Assembly (NCBI RefSeq): GCF_015355755.1
Contig: NZ_JACVEE010000002.1
Span: forward strand, 186,001-250,000
Length of the DNA: 64,000 nt
From: Nocardia sp. XZ_19_385
GTDB taxonomy: Bacteria > Actinomycetota > Actinomycetes > Mycobacteriales > Mycobacteriaceae
Direction: 5' to 3'
Shown here: positions 1-7,809 of the stretch, piece by piece
How positions within the stretch are numbered: position 1 is the first letter of the stretch
Layout: each line of letters opens with the position of its first letter
Position numbers and translations under genes: made by a program
The notes under the pieces: generated by a model
Database searches by the model: none
What the model saw: only the letters and a program-made list of their open reading frames with translations
What the model was told of the DNA's origin: nothing

Positions 1-507
1 TGTGGAGGGTTCGCGCAGGCCGAAATCGTATGTGCGCGAGGCGAGTAGCGGCTCGAACTTCGCGGCGAGCTCCGGATTGTGGCGCAGCGCCGGAACAATG
101 GCGTAGGTCATCGAGATCGGGCACATGTGCCCGGCCTCCGCAGCGCCCCAGGTGTAGAACTTCGCCGCCCGGGCGACGTGCGCGCCCGGCCGGTCGTCGA
201 TCCACGGGGAGCCGTGCAGGCCATGGGCGACAGCAACATTCATCAGGTCGTGCCAGGCCGGATGGAACTCGACCTCGTCGATGCGGTGACCGTAGCGGTC
301 GTGGGTGCGCAGCACCGGCGGGTACTCGTTGGCCAGCCGGCCCCACTCCTGGACCTCGGCCGAGCCCGCGCGCACGCCGAGTTCGCGCACCTCCGGCTCG
401 GCCCAGCCCGCACCCTCCCGGTGCAGACCCGCCAGCAGCGCCGGGTTCCGCGACACGTCGAACGGGGTGATGTCGGGAACTTGGTTGAAGACTTCATGTG
501 TCGGCAT
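1..507 (-). CDS. aidB: AidB-like acyl-CoA dehydrogenase, N-terminal part (cut by window edge)
   Basis: The 169 visible residues begin MPTHEVFNQVPDITPFDVSR and contain the stretches RLANEYPPVLRTHDRYGHR and DEVEFHPAWHDLMNVAVAHG, followed by EAGHMCPISMTYA. These are hallmarks of the AidB branch of the acyl-CoA dehydrogenase family (FAD flavoproteins linked to alkylation stress or isovaleryl-CoA dehydrogenase-like activity). The rest of the protein, including most of the FAD domain and the C-terminal helical part, lies beyond position 1. The ATG at 505-507 is chosen because AGGAG lies 7 bases upstream; that ribosome site overlaps the TAG stop of the TetR gene, so the two are almost certainly one transcript. 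The exact substrate cannot be told from this part. The family assignment is firm; the gene name is by similarity. Confidence 0.85.
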   Translation of the reverse strand, partial: MPTHEVFNQVPDITPFDVSRNPALLAGLHREGAGWAEPEVRELGVRAGSAEVQEWGRLANEYPPVLRTHDRYGHRIDEVEFHPAWHDLMNVAVAHGLHGSPWIDDRPGAHVARAAKFYTWGAAEAGHMCPISMTYAIVPALRHNPELAAKFEPLLASRTYDFGLREPST

Positions 508-516
508 CGACAGCTC

Positions 517-1113
517 CTACCGGGTTGCGCCGAGGGCGCGCATCGCGAATGAGACGAGTTCTGGGACAATGGATTCGCCGTGCGGGGCGTGGGCCAGCGG
601 ACCGACCAACACCTCACCGATCGCACCGACCAGGGCGGCGGCGCTGGTGCGGGCGTCCTGCGGCGGCAGCTCGCCCCGCGAGACACCTTCGGTGACAGCG
701 AATTCGAAGGCTTCGGCGAAGGCGCGGCGGAAGTGCAGGCGCTCGATATCGACCACGGCGTCGACCGGTTCGACGAGCAGCACGTAGGCGAGTTTCGGGT
801 TCTTCAATGCCCGGCCGGCGAAGGTTTCCACCGCGGTGGCGACCCGTTCGGTCGCACTGCCCACCGACGCCGCCGCACGCACCGCTTCGACCTCGTGGGC
901 GACCACCCGGCGAAACACCGCGGTCACCAGTTCGGTCTTGCCTTCGTAGTGCTTGTAGACGGTGCCGGTCGCCACCCCGGCCTCGTTCGCGACCGCCGCC
1001 ATGGACAGCCCCGCGAACCCGTCCCGCGACAGCACCCGGGTCGCGGCCTGCACGATGAGTGCGGCCTGCGCGTCGAGTCTGGCCTGCATGGCCGGGGTTC
1101 TGCGGTACACCAC
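517..1113 (-). CDS. TetR/AcrR family transcriptional regulator
   Basis: About 198 residues. The N-terminal helix-turn-helix is plain: ARLDAQAALIVQAATRVLSR, then GLSMAAVANEAGVATGTVYKHY and a Lys/Glu-rich helix start, the classic TetR pattern. The C-terminal two thirds are the ligand-binding helical domain, whose ligand cannot be predicted. Starts possible are GTG at 1111-1113 or 1108-1110 (giving VYRRTPAMQ) or ATG at 1087-1089; none has a good ribosome site, so translation may be leaderless. I chose the first because the YRRTP stretch looks typical of relatives. The gene runs into aidB 9 bases later and is divergent from a crotonase. An 8+8 bp palindrome just upstream is the likely operator, so it probably represses itself, aidB and perhaps the crotonase operon. 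Confidence 0.85.
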   Translation of the reverse strand: MVYRRTPAMQARLDAQAALIVQAATRVLSRDGFAGLSMAAVANEAGVATGTVYKHYEGKTELVTAVFRRVVAHEVEAVRAAASVGSATERVATAVETFAGRALKNPKLAYVLLVEPVDAVVDIERLHFRRAFAEAFEFAVTEGVSRGELPPQDARTSAAALVGAIGEVLVGPLAHAPHGESIVPELVSFAMRALGATR

Positions 1114-1117
1114 GCAA

Positions 1118-1140
1118 GAAGTGAAACATGGATTCACTTC
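1118..1140. promoter_or_regulatory. Perfect 8+8 bp palindrome, likely TetR operator
   Basis: GAAGTGAA (1118-1125), 7 bp spacer, TTCACTTC (1133-1140). It lies immediately before the TetR gene in the gap separating it from the divergent crotonase. Size and place fit an autoregulatory TetR operator. Seen directly; the role is inferred. Confidence 0.65.
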
Positions 1141-1203
1141 TTCACACAAGGCGCGTCAGGTCGTAGGGTCGGGGGAACGCAGTGTGGCGAAAGGTTGGCA
1201 GTA

Positions 1204-1968
1204 ATGAGTGTGCGAGTCGAACACAACGGACCGGTGACCACGGTGATCCTGCACCGGCCCGAGGCGCGCAACGCGGTCGACGGGCCGACGGCCGCGGCGC
1301 TGGCCGAGGCGTTCCGCGCCTTCGACGCCGACCCCGGCGCGGCCGTCGCGGTGCTGTGGGGCGAGGGCGGCACTTTCTGCGCGGGCGCGGATCTGAAAGC
1401 GCTGGGCTCCGAACGCTCCAACCACGCTGCCGAGGACGGCGACGGGCCGATGGGGCCGACCCGGATGAAGTTGTCCAAGCCGGTGATCGCCGCCGTTTCC
1501 GGGTATGCGGTCGCGGGCGGGCTGGAGCTCGCGCTGTGGTGCGACCTGCGAGTTGCCGATCAGGACAGCACCTTCGGCGTGTTCTGCCGCCGCTGGGGTG
1601 TGCCGTTGATCGACGGCGGCACCATCCGCCTGCCCCGCATCATCGGCCACGGGCGCGCCATGGACATGGTGCTCACCGGCCGCGCCGTCGGTGCGCCGGA
1701 GGCCTTGCAGATGGGCCTGGTGAACCGGGTGGTGCCCGCCGGTGAAGCGCGCCGGGCGGCCGAACAACTCGCCGCAGAGCTCGCCGTGCTCCCCCAGACG
1801 TGTCTGCGCTCGGACCGCATGTCGATGCTGGAACAGGACGGTCTCGACGAGGAAGCCGCGCTGCGCAACGAATTCCAGCACGGGCTGAAGGCCCTTATGG
1901 ACGGCGCGCTGGAGGGAGCGGCGCGGTTCGCCGGGGGCGAAGGACGACACGGGGCTCCGCGCCCCTGA
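1204..1968 (+). CDS. Crotonase / enoyl-CoA hydratase family protein
   Basis: 254 residues, the usual length for a crotonase. The oxyanion-hole segment GGTFCAGADLKAL and the second segment AVSGYAVAGGLELAL, which holds the first acid residue (E144 of rat hydratase), are both present. The position of the second catalytic glutamate (E164 in rat) is not Glu: the segment reads FGVFCRRWGVPLIDGGT, with Cys there. Classic alpha,beta hydration by the two-Glu mechanism is therefore doubtful; it may be an isomerase, a hydrolase or a hydratase subgroup with altered chemistry. The ATG has GAAAGG about 9 bases upstream. Its stop overlaps the ATG of the next gene (TGATG), so the two are translationally coupled. 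A CoA-thioester role in fatty-acid or branched-chain metabolism is inferred. Confidence 0.85.
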   Translation: MSVRVEHNGPVTTVILHRPEARNAVDGPTAAALAEAFRAFDADPGAAVAVLWGEGGTFCAGADLKALGSERSNHAAEDGDGPMGPTRMKLSKPVIAAVSGYAVAGGLELALWCDLRVADQDSTFGVFCRRWGVPLIDGGTIRLPRIIGHGRAMDMVLTGRAVGAPEALQMGLVNRVVPAGEARRAAEQLAAELAVLPQTCLRSDRMSMLEQDGLDEEAALRNEFQHGLKALMDGALEGAARFAGGEGRHGAPRP

Positions 1969-3203
1969 TGGATCGCCTCAGCGTCGTCGACGAGATCTTC
2001 CTCCGCACCCATCGCGGCCTCGGAACTCCCATTGCGCTGCAGGGGTTGTGGCGGACGGCGGATCGTGTCGAACCGACGATGCTCGAACAGGTCCACCGCG
2101 CGCTCAGCGCAGGACAGCTGGGGCGCAGGGTAATTCGGGCGCGGGTGCCGGGCGCACGACGCGCCTGGCAATCGACCCGCCGCGCGCATCCCCTGGACTA
2201 CGCGTCCAGCCCGATTCCCGTTGCCGGGCTGCTGAATTGGGCCGACGCTCAGGGGGACGACCTCGATCCGGAGTTCGGGCCCGGCTGGCGATTGTCGGCG
2301 GTGCCGCTCGACGACGGCGGAACGGTGGTGTCCCTGACCTGTTCGCATGCGCTTGCCGACGGACGGGGACTGGTGCACGCGGCGGACGCCGCCCTCGCGA
2401 GCCCGGAAGCAACGGTGGATTCCCCAAGCCGCGGCTCGGACTGGCTGGATGCGCGACGCCAGTGGTCGATCGTCATCCGGGGCACCGCTCGCGCACTGCG
2501 CCGCGGTATCCCGGAGCGGTCCGCCACCCTCGATCCAGGTCGCACACTTACCGCCGACCCCCGCAGCGCGATCCTGCGATGTCCCACCAGCGAATGGGAC
2601 CGGATCGCGGCCGAACAAGGCGGCACCGCGAACAGCCTCTTCATCTGGCTGGTCGCAAACCTGCTGTGGAACAGCGGGTTTCCGCGCGACGAGCTCGAAG
2701 CGAGTCTGCCCGTCGACACCCGCGACGAACCCCGGGCCGACAACGATCTCGCCATGACCTCGATCAGCATCACCCGCACCGACAACCCGGCAACGATCCG
2801 CGAAAAGGCCCGGGCAGCTTACGAACACCGCATGTCCAGCCCCGGCGGCATGCCCGAGGAAATCCTCCAGGTAATCCCCGACCGCTGGGCCCACACCCTC
2901 ACCAGGGGCGCCGGCGAACGAGACATCCTCTGCTCCAACATCGGCCCCCTCCCCGCCACCCTCGACACCCTCGGCCCCCACAAATGCACCGGCGTCGCCG
3001 CTCGCGCCATCCACCCAGGACTGCAACACCTTCCGCGCACCCGCCTGTCCGGCTACCTGTGCCGAATCGGCGATTACTACACCCTGTCCCTGGTCTCCCT
3101 GGACCCAGCAATCGGGTCGGCCTCTGCTCTCGGCGAACTCATCGACGCCTTTGCCGATACCGTGCGCATTCCGTTGTCGCACTGGTCATCTCCGGGATTC
3201 TGA
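1968..3203 (+). CDS. Condensation / CoA-dependent acyltransferase-fold protein of unknown substrate
   Basis: 411 residues, ATG overlapping the crotonase stop. Around residue 125 it reads VSLTCSHALADGRGL, which resembles the HHxxxDG active-site motif of NRPS condensation domains, PapA-type acyltransferases and wax-ester/diacylglycerol acyltransferases, but with Ser in place of the first His. The second, catalytic His and the Asp-Gly are kept. Later there is a segment LEASLPVDTRDE comparable to the floor-loop region of that fold. The protein probably transfers an acyl group from CoA or a carrier to an alcohol or amine; coupling to a crotonase suggests a lipid substrate. No membrane segment or signal peptide. 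The family call rests on motif and length, so a specific function is not given. Confidence 0.6.
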   Translation: MDRLSVVDEIFLRTHRGLGTPIALQGLWRTADRVEPTMLEQVHRALSAGQLGRRVIRARVPGARRAWQSTRRAHPLDYASSPIPVAGLLNWADAQGDDLDPEFGPGWRLSAVPLDDGGTVVSLTCSHALADGRGLVHAADAALASPEATVDSPSRGSDWLDARRQWSIVIRGTARALRRGIPERSATLDPGRTLTADPRSAILRCPTSEWDRIAAEQGGTANSLFIWLVANLLWNSGFPRDELEASLPVDTRDEPRADNDLAMTSISITRTDNPATIREKARAAYEHRMSSPGGMPEEILQVIPDRWAHTLTRGAGERDILCSNIGPLPATLDTLGPHKCTGVAARAIHPGLQHLPRTRLSGYLCRIGDYYTLSLVSLDPAIGSASALGELIDAFADTVRIPLSHWSSPGF

Positions 3204-3283
3204 AGCCCTCCGCGTCAGATCGAATAGCCAAAGCCTGTGGTGCCCTTCAGCAGGCGCTCGAAGGCGACGGGATCCGCGTGGGC

Positions 3284-3979
3284 TTACACGGGGACGGAGG
3301 TTTGCGCGTCCGAGACGCGGTTCAGAACCGTTGTAGGGGTTTCGATTCCGGGCTCGAGGTCGGGTGAGTCGATCGGGGTGCCCCAGACTTGTTGCAGGGG
3401 AAGGACGCCCGCCCAGACACCGCCGTTGGTGATGTCGGCTTGGTCGTCGCCGGGGCCGCCGGTGCGGATTTTGACGGAGGCTTCGGTGAGGTCGAGGGCG
3501 AGGACGATGGTGGCGGCCAATTCCTTCCTGGAGGGTTGGCGGACGCGGTCCCAGGAGCCGGGGGCGGCGTGTTCGACGATCACCCGCAGGGCGCGCAGGC
3601 GTTCGCCGGGGTCGGTGACCTCGACCGCGCGGCCGCGGACGACGGCGGAGCGGTAGTTCATCGAGAAGTGCATGGCGGAGCGGGCGTAGACCAAACCGTC
3701 GACATGGGTGACGGCCAGGGAGATGTCACCCGCGAGGGCGGCGCGCATGTTGCCGGCGCCGGTCGAGCCGTGCAGGTAGATGGTGTTGCCGTCGCGGCCG
3801 TAGACGGTCGGCAGGACGACGGGGCTGCCGCCGAGGACGACGCCGAGGTGGCAGACGAGGCCCGCGTCCAGGACGGCATCCAGGTCGGCCCGGTCGGTGC
3901 GGGCGCGATCCTTGAGGCGGGTCACGGTGCTGCGCGGGGTCGGCGAGAGGGGCGTCCGGGTGCTGGCTGTCGTGCTCAT
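3284..3979 (-). CDS. Pyridoxamine 5'-phosphate oxidase-like FMN protein
   Basis: 231 residues starting MSTTAS at 3979. The core LDAVLDAGLVCHLGVV, PVVLPTVYGRDGNTIYLHGS and TGAGNMRAAL, followed by HFSMNYRSAVVRGRAVEV, is the split-barrel FMN fold of the pyridoxamine oxidase / NimA-like group (Pyridox_ox_2). These proteins bind FMN (some F420 or heme) and reduce small molecules; few have a known substrate. No ribosome site is visible before the ATG, so it may be leaderless or start elsewhere. It is divergent from a MocR regulator, and MocR regulators often control a neighbouring vitamin B6 or flavin gene. A role in B6 salvage is possible but not shown. Confidence 0.8.
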   Translation of the reverse strand: MSTTASTRTPLSPTPRSTVTRLKDRARTDRADLDAVLDAGLVCHLGVVLGGSPVVLPTVYGRDGNTIYLHGSTGAGNMRAALAGDISLAVTHVDGLVYARSAMHFSMNYRSAVVRGRAVEVTDPGERLRALRVIVEHAAPGSWDRVRQPSRKELAATIVLALDLTEASVKIRTGGPGDDQADITNGGVWAGVLPLQQVWGTPIDSPDLEPGIETPTTVLNRVSDAQTSVPV

Positions 3980-4005
3980 ATGACAAGCTTGCGAGAAGAA
4001 GTGGC

Positions 4006-4047
4006 ATTGGTGAATAGCCAATTTGCAGGAATTGCAGAAGGCCAATT
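4006..4047. promoter_or_regulatory. Repeated ATTGG/CCAAT boxes, likely MocR binding region
   Basis: The 80 bp gap between the divergent flavoprotein and MocR genes holds ATTGG (4006-4010), GCCAATT (4017-4023) and GCCAATT again (4041-4047), that is an inverted pair and a 24 bp-spaced direct pair. TTGCAG occurs twice between them (4023-4028, 4032-4037). MocR/PdxR regulators are known to bind combinations of direct and inverted repeats. The role is inferred from place and pattern. Confidence 0.5.
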
Positions 4048-4059
4048 AGGAGGCAGCCG

Positions 4060-5517
4060 GTGCTGGAGGAACTACCTCTCGTGCTCGACCGGGATGCCGC
4101 GGACCCTTTGTCGGTGCAGGTCGCCGACGGTTTACGGGAGGCGGCGACCAGCGGTGTGCTGCGGGCCGACGATCGGCTGCCCTCGTCGCGGGCGCTCGCG
4201 CAGCAGCTCGGGGTGAGCCGGACGGTGGTGGCCGCCGCCTACGACCAGCTGCATGCCGAGGGGTGGCTGATCGGCAAGCCGGGGTCGGGGACCTATCTGA
4301 CGACCGCGCCCGCCGCGACGCCCGCCCGGCCCGCGCCGGTGGCCGGTCCGGGCGAGGCCGCCGAGCTGCTCGACCTGTTCCCCGGGGCTCCGTGCATCGA
4401 AGCCCTGGATCAGAGTGCGTGGCGGCGGGCCTGGCGGGCAGCGGCGGACTACTCCGCTGTGGCCCGCAAGGACCGGGCGGGTGAACCGGAGTACCGGGAT
4501 GCCGTTGTCGAACACCTGCTGCGGCATCGCGGATTGCAGGCCGGCGGCGACACGATGGTGCTGTCCACGGCCGGAACCAGCTCGGCGGTCAGCGAATTCG
4601 CGAATGCCGCACTGCGGCCCGGCGATGTGGTCGCGATGGAGGATCCCGGATATCAGCGCGCGATGGGCGCCTTCCTCGCTGCGGGGATATCGGTGCATCC
4701 GGCGCCCTGCGACGCCGACGGACTGCGGGTCGACCTGATTCCGGACGGGGTCCAGGCGGTGTATTGCACTCCGGCGCACCAATTTCCACTCGGCGCGCGG
4801 ATGCCCGCAGGCCGCCGGGTGGAGCTCGTCGAATTCGCCCGCCGCACCGGCATACCCATCATCGAGGATGACTACGACGGCGAATTGCGTTACGACACCG
4901 CACCTTTGCCGCTTTTGGCCGCGATGGCGCCGGATGTGGTGATCCACTTGGGCACCACCAGCAAGATCCTCTCCCCGGCACTCGGTGTCGGCTGGCTCGT
5001 CGCCGCGCCCGCCGTCGTGAACTCCGTACTCATCTATCGGGAACGCACGGGGTCGGGCCCGAGCCCGGCCGGACAGCACGTCTTCACCGAACTCGCGCGG
5101 CACGGCGACCTGGCCCGGCATCTGCGCCGCCTGCGCCGCACCCTTCCTCCCCGCCGGGAACTCCTGGTCAGCGCGCTGCGCCGCCGCGGTCTGGAAGTCC
5201 TCGGCGACGATGCGGGGTCGCACGTGGTGGTGCCGCTGCCCTCAGCCGCCGCAGAGGATCGCGCCGTCGCCGAAGGCCGCGCCCATGGCGTCGCCCTCGA
5301 TGGCCTCGCGCGCCACCACTTGGCCGCCCAGGACGACCCGTACCCCCGGATGCCGTTCTCCCCCAACAGAAGTCATCTGCCACCCGCCCTCGGTCGACAC
5401 ACTTTCGGCATCATCCTCGGCTACGCGGCACTCCCGATGGCTGACCTCAGCACCGCTGTCCCGATCGCCGCCGATTGCCTTGCTCGCGTCGCGGCGGCAG
5501 CACACGCCGGTACGTGA
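4060..5517 (+). CDS. MocR-type regulator (GntR HTH fused to aminotransferase-like domain)
   Basis: 485 residues. Residues 1-80 are a GntR winged helix (PLSVQVADGLREAATSGVL, LPSSRALAQQLGVSRTVV, GWLIGKPGSGTYL). After a Pro/Ala linker comes a fold-type I aminotransferase domain with the PLP-lysine segment HLGTTSKILSPALGVGW and IIEDDYDGELRY upstream. This is the MocR/PdxR family: the C-terminal domain usually senses PLP or an amino compound rather than catalysing. The GTG start is set by AGGAGG at 4048-4053. Divergent from the pyridoxamine oxidase-like gene, its most probable target, with repeat boxes between them. Ligand unknown; PLP or a GABA-like amine would be usual. Confidence 0.9.
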   Translation: MLEELPLVLDRDAADPLSVQVADGLREAATSGVLRADDRLPSSRALAQQLGVSRTVVAAAYDQLHAEGWLIGKPGSGTYLTTAPAATPARPAPVAGPGEAAELLDLFPGAPCIEALDQSAWRRAWRAAADYSAVARKDRAGEPEYRDAVVEHLLRHRGLQAGGDTMVLSTAGTSSAVSEFANAALRPGDVVAMEDPGYQRAMGAFLAAGISVHPAPCDADGLRVDLIPDGVQAVYCTPAHQFPLGARMPAGRRVELVEFARRTGIPIIEDDYDGELRYDTAPLPLLAAMAPDVVIHLGTTSKILSPALGVGWLVAAPAVVNSVLIYRERTGSGPSPAGQHVFTELARHGDLARHLRRLRRTLPPRRELLVSALRRRGLEVLGDDAGSHVVVPLPSAAAEDRAVAEGRAHGVALDGLARHHLAAQDDPYPRMPFSPNRSHLPPALGRHTFGIILGYAALPMADLSTAVPIAADCLARVAAAAHAGT

Positions 5518-5604
5518 CCCGATACCGCTGCGACGCGCGGGTGAGGTCAGCAACACGTGTGTGGTCCCGCCGGCAACCCCGCGAGCGGGCATAGCATGGT
5601 CGGC

Positions 5605-5850
5605 ATGACCGAACAGGATGTCCTGGCTCGAATCAAGCAACTGGTCGACGCGGAGCACGAGCTGCGCGCCAAGGCGGCGGCCCACGAGGTCGACCCGGTG
5701 ACCGAGCGGAAGCAGTTGGCTGAGCTGGAGGTTTTGCTCGACCAGTGCTGGGATCTGCTCCGGCACCGCCGGGCCCGGATCGATGCGGGCGGCTCCCCCG
5801 ACGACGCGCAGATCAACACGGTCGGCCAGGTCGAGGGCTATCTCCAGTAG
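5605..5850 (+). CDS. Small DUF2630-like protein
   Basis: 81 residues beginning MTEQDVLARIKQLVDAEHEL and containing the heptad-like LAELEVLLDQCWDLLRHRRA. The charged, helical profile matches the DUF2630 group of short actinobacterial proteins of unknown function. An earlier in-frame ATG at 5596 would add three residues (MVG); no clear ribosome site supports either, and a CATAGCAT-like -10 lies just upstream, so it may be leaderless. No membrane segment. It stands between the MocR gene and two further small proteins on the same strand. I recognise the family but not a function. Confidence 0.75.
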   Translation: MTEQDVLARIKQLVDAEHELRAKAAAHEVDPVTERKQLAELEVLLDQCWDLLRHRRARIDAGGSPDDAQINTVGQVEGYLQ

Positions 5851-5892
5851 ATCGGCCGGTTTCCCGATCGATCCGCGGGGTAGTTCGCCGGA

Positions 5893-6054
5893 ATGAGCAA
5901 TCCAGAGCCGAAGACCACCGACACCGGCAACGGCACCGACAAGGCCGACGACGACGTGCAGAGCGACCCGGCCAAGGGCTCCGACGACCGCAGCGACTGG
6001 GCCGACGAGGGCGGCGCCACCCCGAGCGGCCCCGCCGGCGATCAGGACCAGTGA
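5893..6054 (+). CDS. Small acidic, probably disordered protein
   Basis: 53 residues (MSNPEPKTTDTGNGTDKADD...), about a third Asp/Glu, with many Gly, Ser and Pro, and no hydrophobic core, so it is probably disordered. The start has no strong ribosome site. Its stop (TGA 6052-6054) overlaps the GTG of the next small frame as GTGA, a common sign of coupled genes in this genome. I do not recognise a function. Confidence 0.55.
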   Translation: MSNPEPKTTDTGNGTDKADDDVQSDPAKGSDDRSDWADEGGATPSGPAGDQDQ

Positions 6055-6233
6055 CCAGCCGCGACCCACAACGTGACCAGCCGGCGGGCAGACACGCGGG
6101 CGAAACGGCCCCGCTCTCCCGCAACATAGCCGAGGGATCCGGCGAGCCCGCCTGCATGCTGAACGAGGTGTGCCCGGCATGCGGACGGGTGATCTCCGAT
6201 ATCCACTCCGTCGCTTGCGCGGAGTGCTCTTAG
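6051..6233 (+). CDS. Small zinc-ribbon-like protein
   Basis: 60 residues with a GTG start overlapping the previous stop. The N-terminal half is polar. The C-terminal end reads CPACGRVISDIHSVACAECS, two CxxC knuckles 13 residues apart, which suggests a single zinc ribbon. An internal ATG at 6156 would give a minimal 25-residue zinc-ribbon peptide. It ends 7 bases before the convergent lipase stop. Function unknown; the small size makes expression uncertain, but the paired CxxC motifs argue against chance. Confidence 0.45.
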   Translation: MTSRDPQRDQPAGRHAGETAPLSRNIAEGSGEPACMLNEVCPACGRVISDIHSVACAECS

Positions 6234-6240
6234 CGCACTG

Positions 6241-7635
6241 CTATCGGTTGGCCCCGATAGCCTGGCCGACGATGGCCTGGAGGGCGGTCGGGACCAGCTC
6301 GCTGAGGCCCTGACTGAATTCGGGATCGGTGACGATGGTGGTGGGGCTGGTGATCGCGCAGCCCGGTTCGGCGGGGACGCCGTTGAGGCGGTCACGGAGC
6401 CAGTGGAACGCGCCCGGGAGATGGGTCAGGACGCCGGAGATGTGTTCTGCCAGGAGTTCTCGGACGTAGGTGACGCTGGGAGCGCCCTCCGCGCAGTACT
6501 TGTTCACCAGGCGGTCGACGCCTGCGCCGGGCAGGATCTCGTCGTTTTGGGCATGGTAGATGTACACCGGGGCGGACGGGGTGCGCTGTCCGAGTGAGTT
6601 CTCGGCGATGATCCTTTGCACCACAGGGTGACTCAGTGGGTCGCCACCGCGGAATGCGGCGAAGAAGTCGTAGAAGGGCACGATGGCGGTGCCCATGGGA
6701 TGACAGAGAATGTATTTGCTGCCGATCAGCAACTGGCCGAGCGGGTCTACATTCTCGCGGATCAGCTGACGGAACTCCGGGTACTCGTTGGCCATCCCAG
6801 CCAAGACACCGGTCAGCAGCCCGGTGTAGAGGCCGCGATTGTTGTGCCGCAAGGCTTCCGCGTAGTCCGCGGCCGCGACGCCACCTGCCGCGATGCCCAC
6901 GATATTGAGCTCCGGCGCGTAATCCTGGGCGATCTCCGCGGCGAACGAACTGGGCACGGTGCCACCCGAATATCCCCACAGCGCCGTTGGGGTTTCCACC
7001 CCCGACAGTTGCGCGGGCTCGAAACTCTGTACCGCGCGAATACCGTCGAGCGTGGTCTGCGCGTTGAGCTTCGAGGTGCCGTACGAGGAATTCGGACCTT
7101 CGTAATCGGGCAGTGCGACGGTCCAGCCCTGGCCGATGCCCGCGGCGATGGGGATGAGAACTTCCGCCGCGTTCACGTAATCGGCCGGAATCGATCCGGC
7201 TTGAATGACATAGGACGGGGCGCAATACTGCGCGGCGCTATCTTCGGCGATCTGATACGACAGCAATTTCCGCCCACCGTCGGGACGCGCGCCCCGCGGT
7301 TTCAGCACCGTCGTCACGGTGGCGATGGCCTCGCCGAAGCTGTTGGTGGTGCGGTACAGCAGCTGCCAGGCATCCACGTTCAGGTGCGCGATACCGAAGA
7401 ACGCGGGCGCGATCGCCCGCACCCGCAGCACCTGTCCGGGTGCCGCCGCGGCGACGATTCCCGCAGGTGGAGCATAGAATTCGTCGAGTTCGGGCGGCAG
7501 CGTGAGCGCGGGCACCGGCTCGATCCGGATACCGGACGTGTCGGCGGCGGCGGTGAGCTGGGCCGACATCGACACCAGGATTCCTGCGGCCGTCGCGACG
7601 GCGGCGAGGCGAATACCACCCCATCGTGCTCTCAT
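6241..7635 (-). CDS. Secreted lipase of the secretory lipase (LIP) family
   Basis: 464 residues. Residues 1-31 form a signal peptide (two Arg, then a hydrophobic stretch ending near LTAAAD). The alpha/beta-hydrolase core has the nucleophile motif ALWGYSGGTVPSSFA (Ser around 220), a probable catalytic Asp in YIYHAQNDEILPGA and a His in LLAEHISGVLTHLPGA. This order and the final conserved Cys pairs match the secretory lipases (PF03583) abundant in Nocardia and mycobacteria; they hydrolyse triacylglycerols outside the cell. A ribosome site AAAGAG precedes the ATG. It is divergent from a PucR-type regulator, which may control it. Natural substrate unknown. Confidence 0.9.
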   Translation of the reverse strand: MRARWGGIRLAAVATAAGILVSMSAQLTAAADTSGIRIEPVPALTLPPELDEFYAPPAGIVAAAAPGQVLRVRAIAPAFFGIAHLNVDAWQLLYRTTNSFGEAIATVTTVLKPRGARPDGGRKLLSYQIAEDSAAQYCAPSYVIQAGSIPADYVNAAEVLIPIAAGIGQGWTVALPDYEGPNSSYGTSKLNAQTTLDGIRAVQSFEPAQLSGVETPTALWGYSGGTVPSSFAAEIAQDYAPELNIVGIAAGGVAAADYAEALRHNNRGLYTGLLTGVLAGMANEYPEFRQLIRENVDPLGQLLIGSKYILCHPMGTAIVPFYDFFAAFRGGDPLSHPVVQRIIAENSLGQRTPSAPVYIYHAQNDEILPGAGVDRLVNKYCAEGAPSVTYVRELLAEHISGVLTHLPGAFHWLRDRLNGVPAEPGCAITSPTTIVTDPEFSQGLSELVPTALQAIVGQAIGANR

Positions 7636-7686
7636 CGAATTTCTCTTTCCTGTGCACAGCGCTGGACCGCTACACCGTCCCAGACA

Positions 7687-7731
7687 CGAGTGCCGCAGGT
7701 CACCGTTCGTACGACAAGGATTCGAGTGCCG
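7687..7731. promoter_or_regulatory. 9 bp direct repeat in the lipase / PucR-regulator gap
   Basis: CGAGTGCCG occurs at 7687-7695 and again at 7723-7731, a spacing of 36 bp. The 174 bp gap carries the divergent promoters of the lipase and the regulator. Could be a regulator site; role only inferred. Confidence 0.3.
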
Positions 7732-7809
7732 AGTTTGTGCATTCGACGGGATCGACCCGTTCTCATCCGGCTATTGCGCGACGATGTTTGTCTGTGCGAA
7801 CAATGTCGG

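Noticed and set aside
3204..3283. Terminator between the convergent acyltransferase-like and flavoprotein genes
   Set aside because: No stable hairpin with a T-run is visible in the 80 bp gap.
6051..6155. Treating the CPAC/CAEC peptide as only a 25-residue gene from ATG 6156
   Set aside because: The GTG at 6051 overlaps the previous stop in the GTGA pattern used repeatedly in this genome, which favours the longer form, though the shorter one cannot be excluded.
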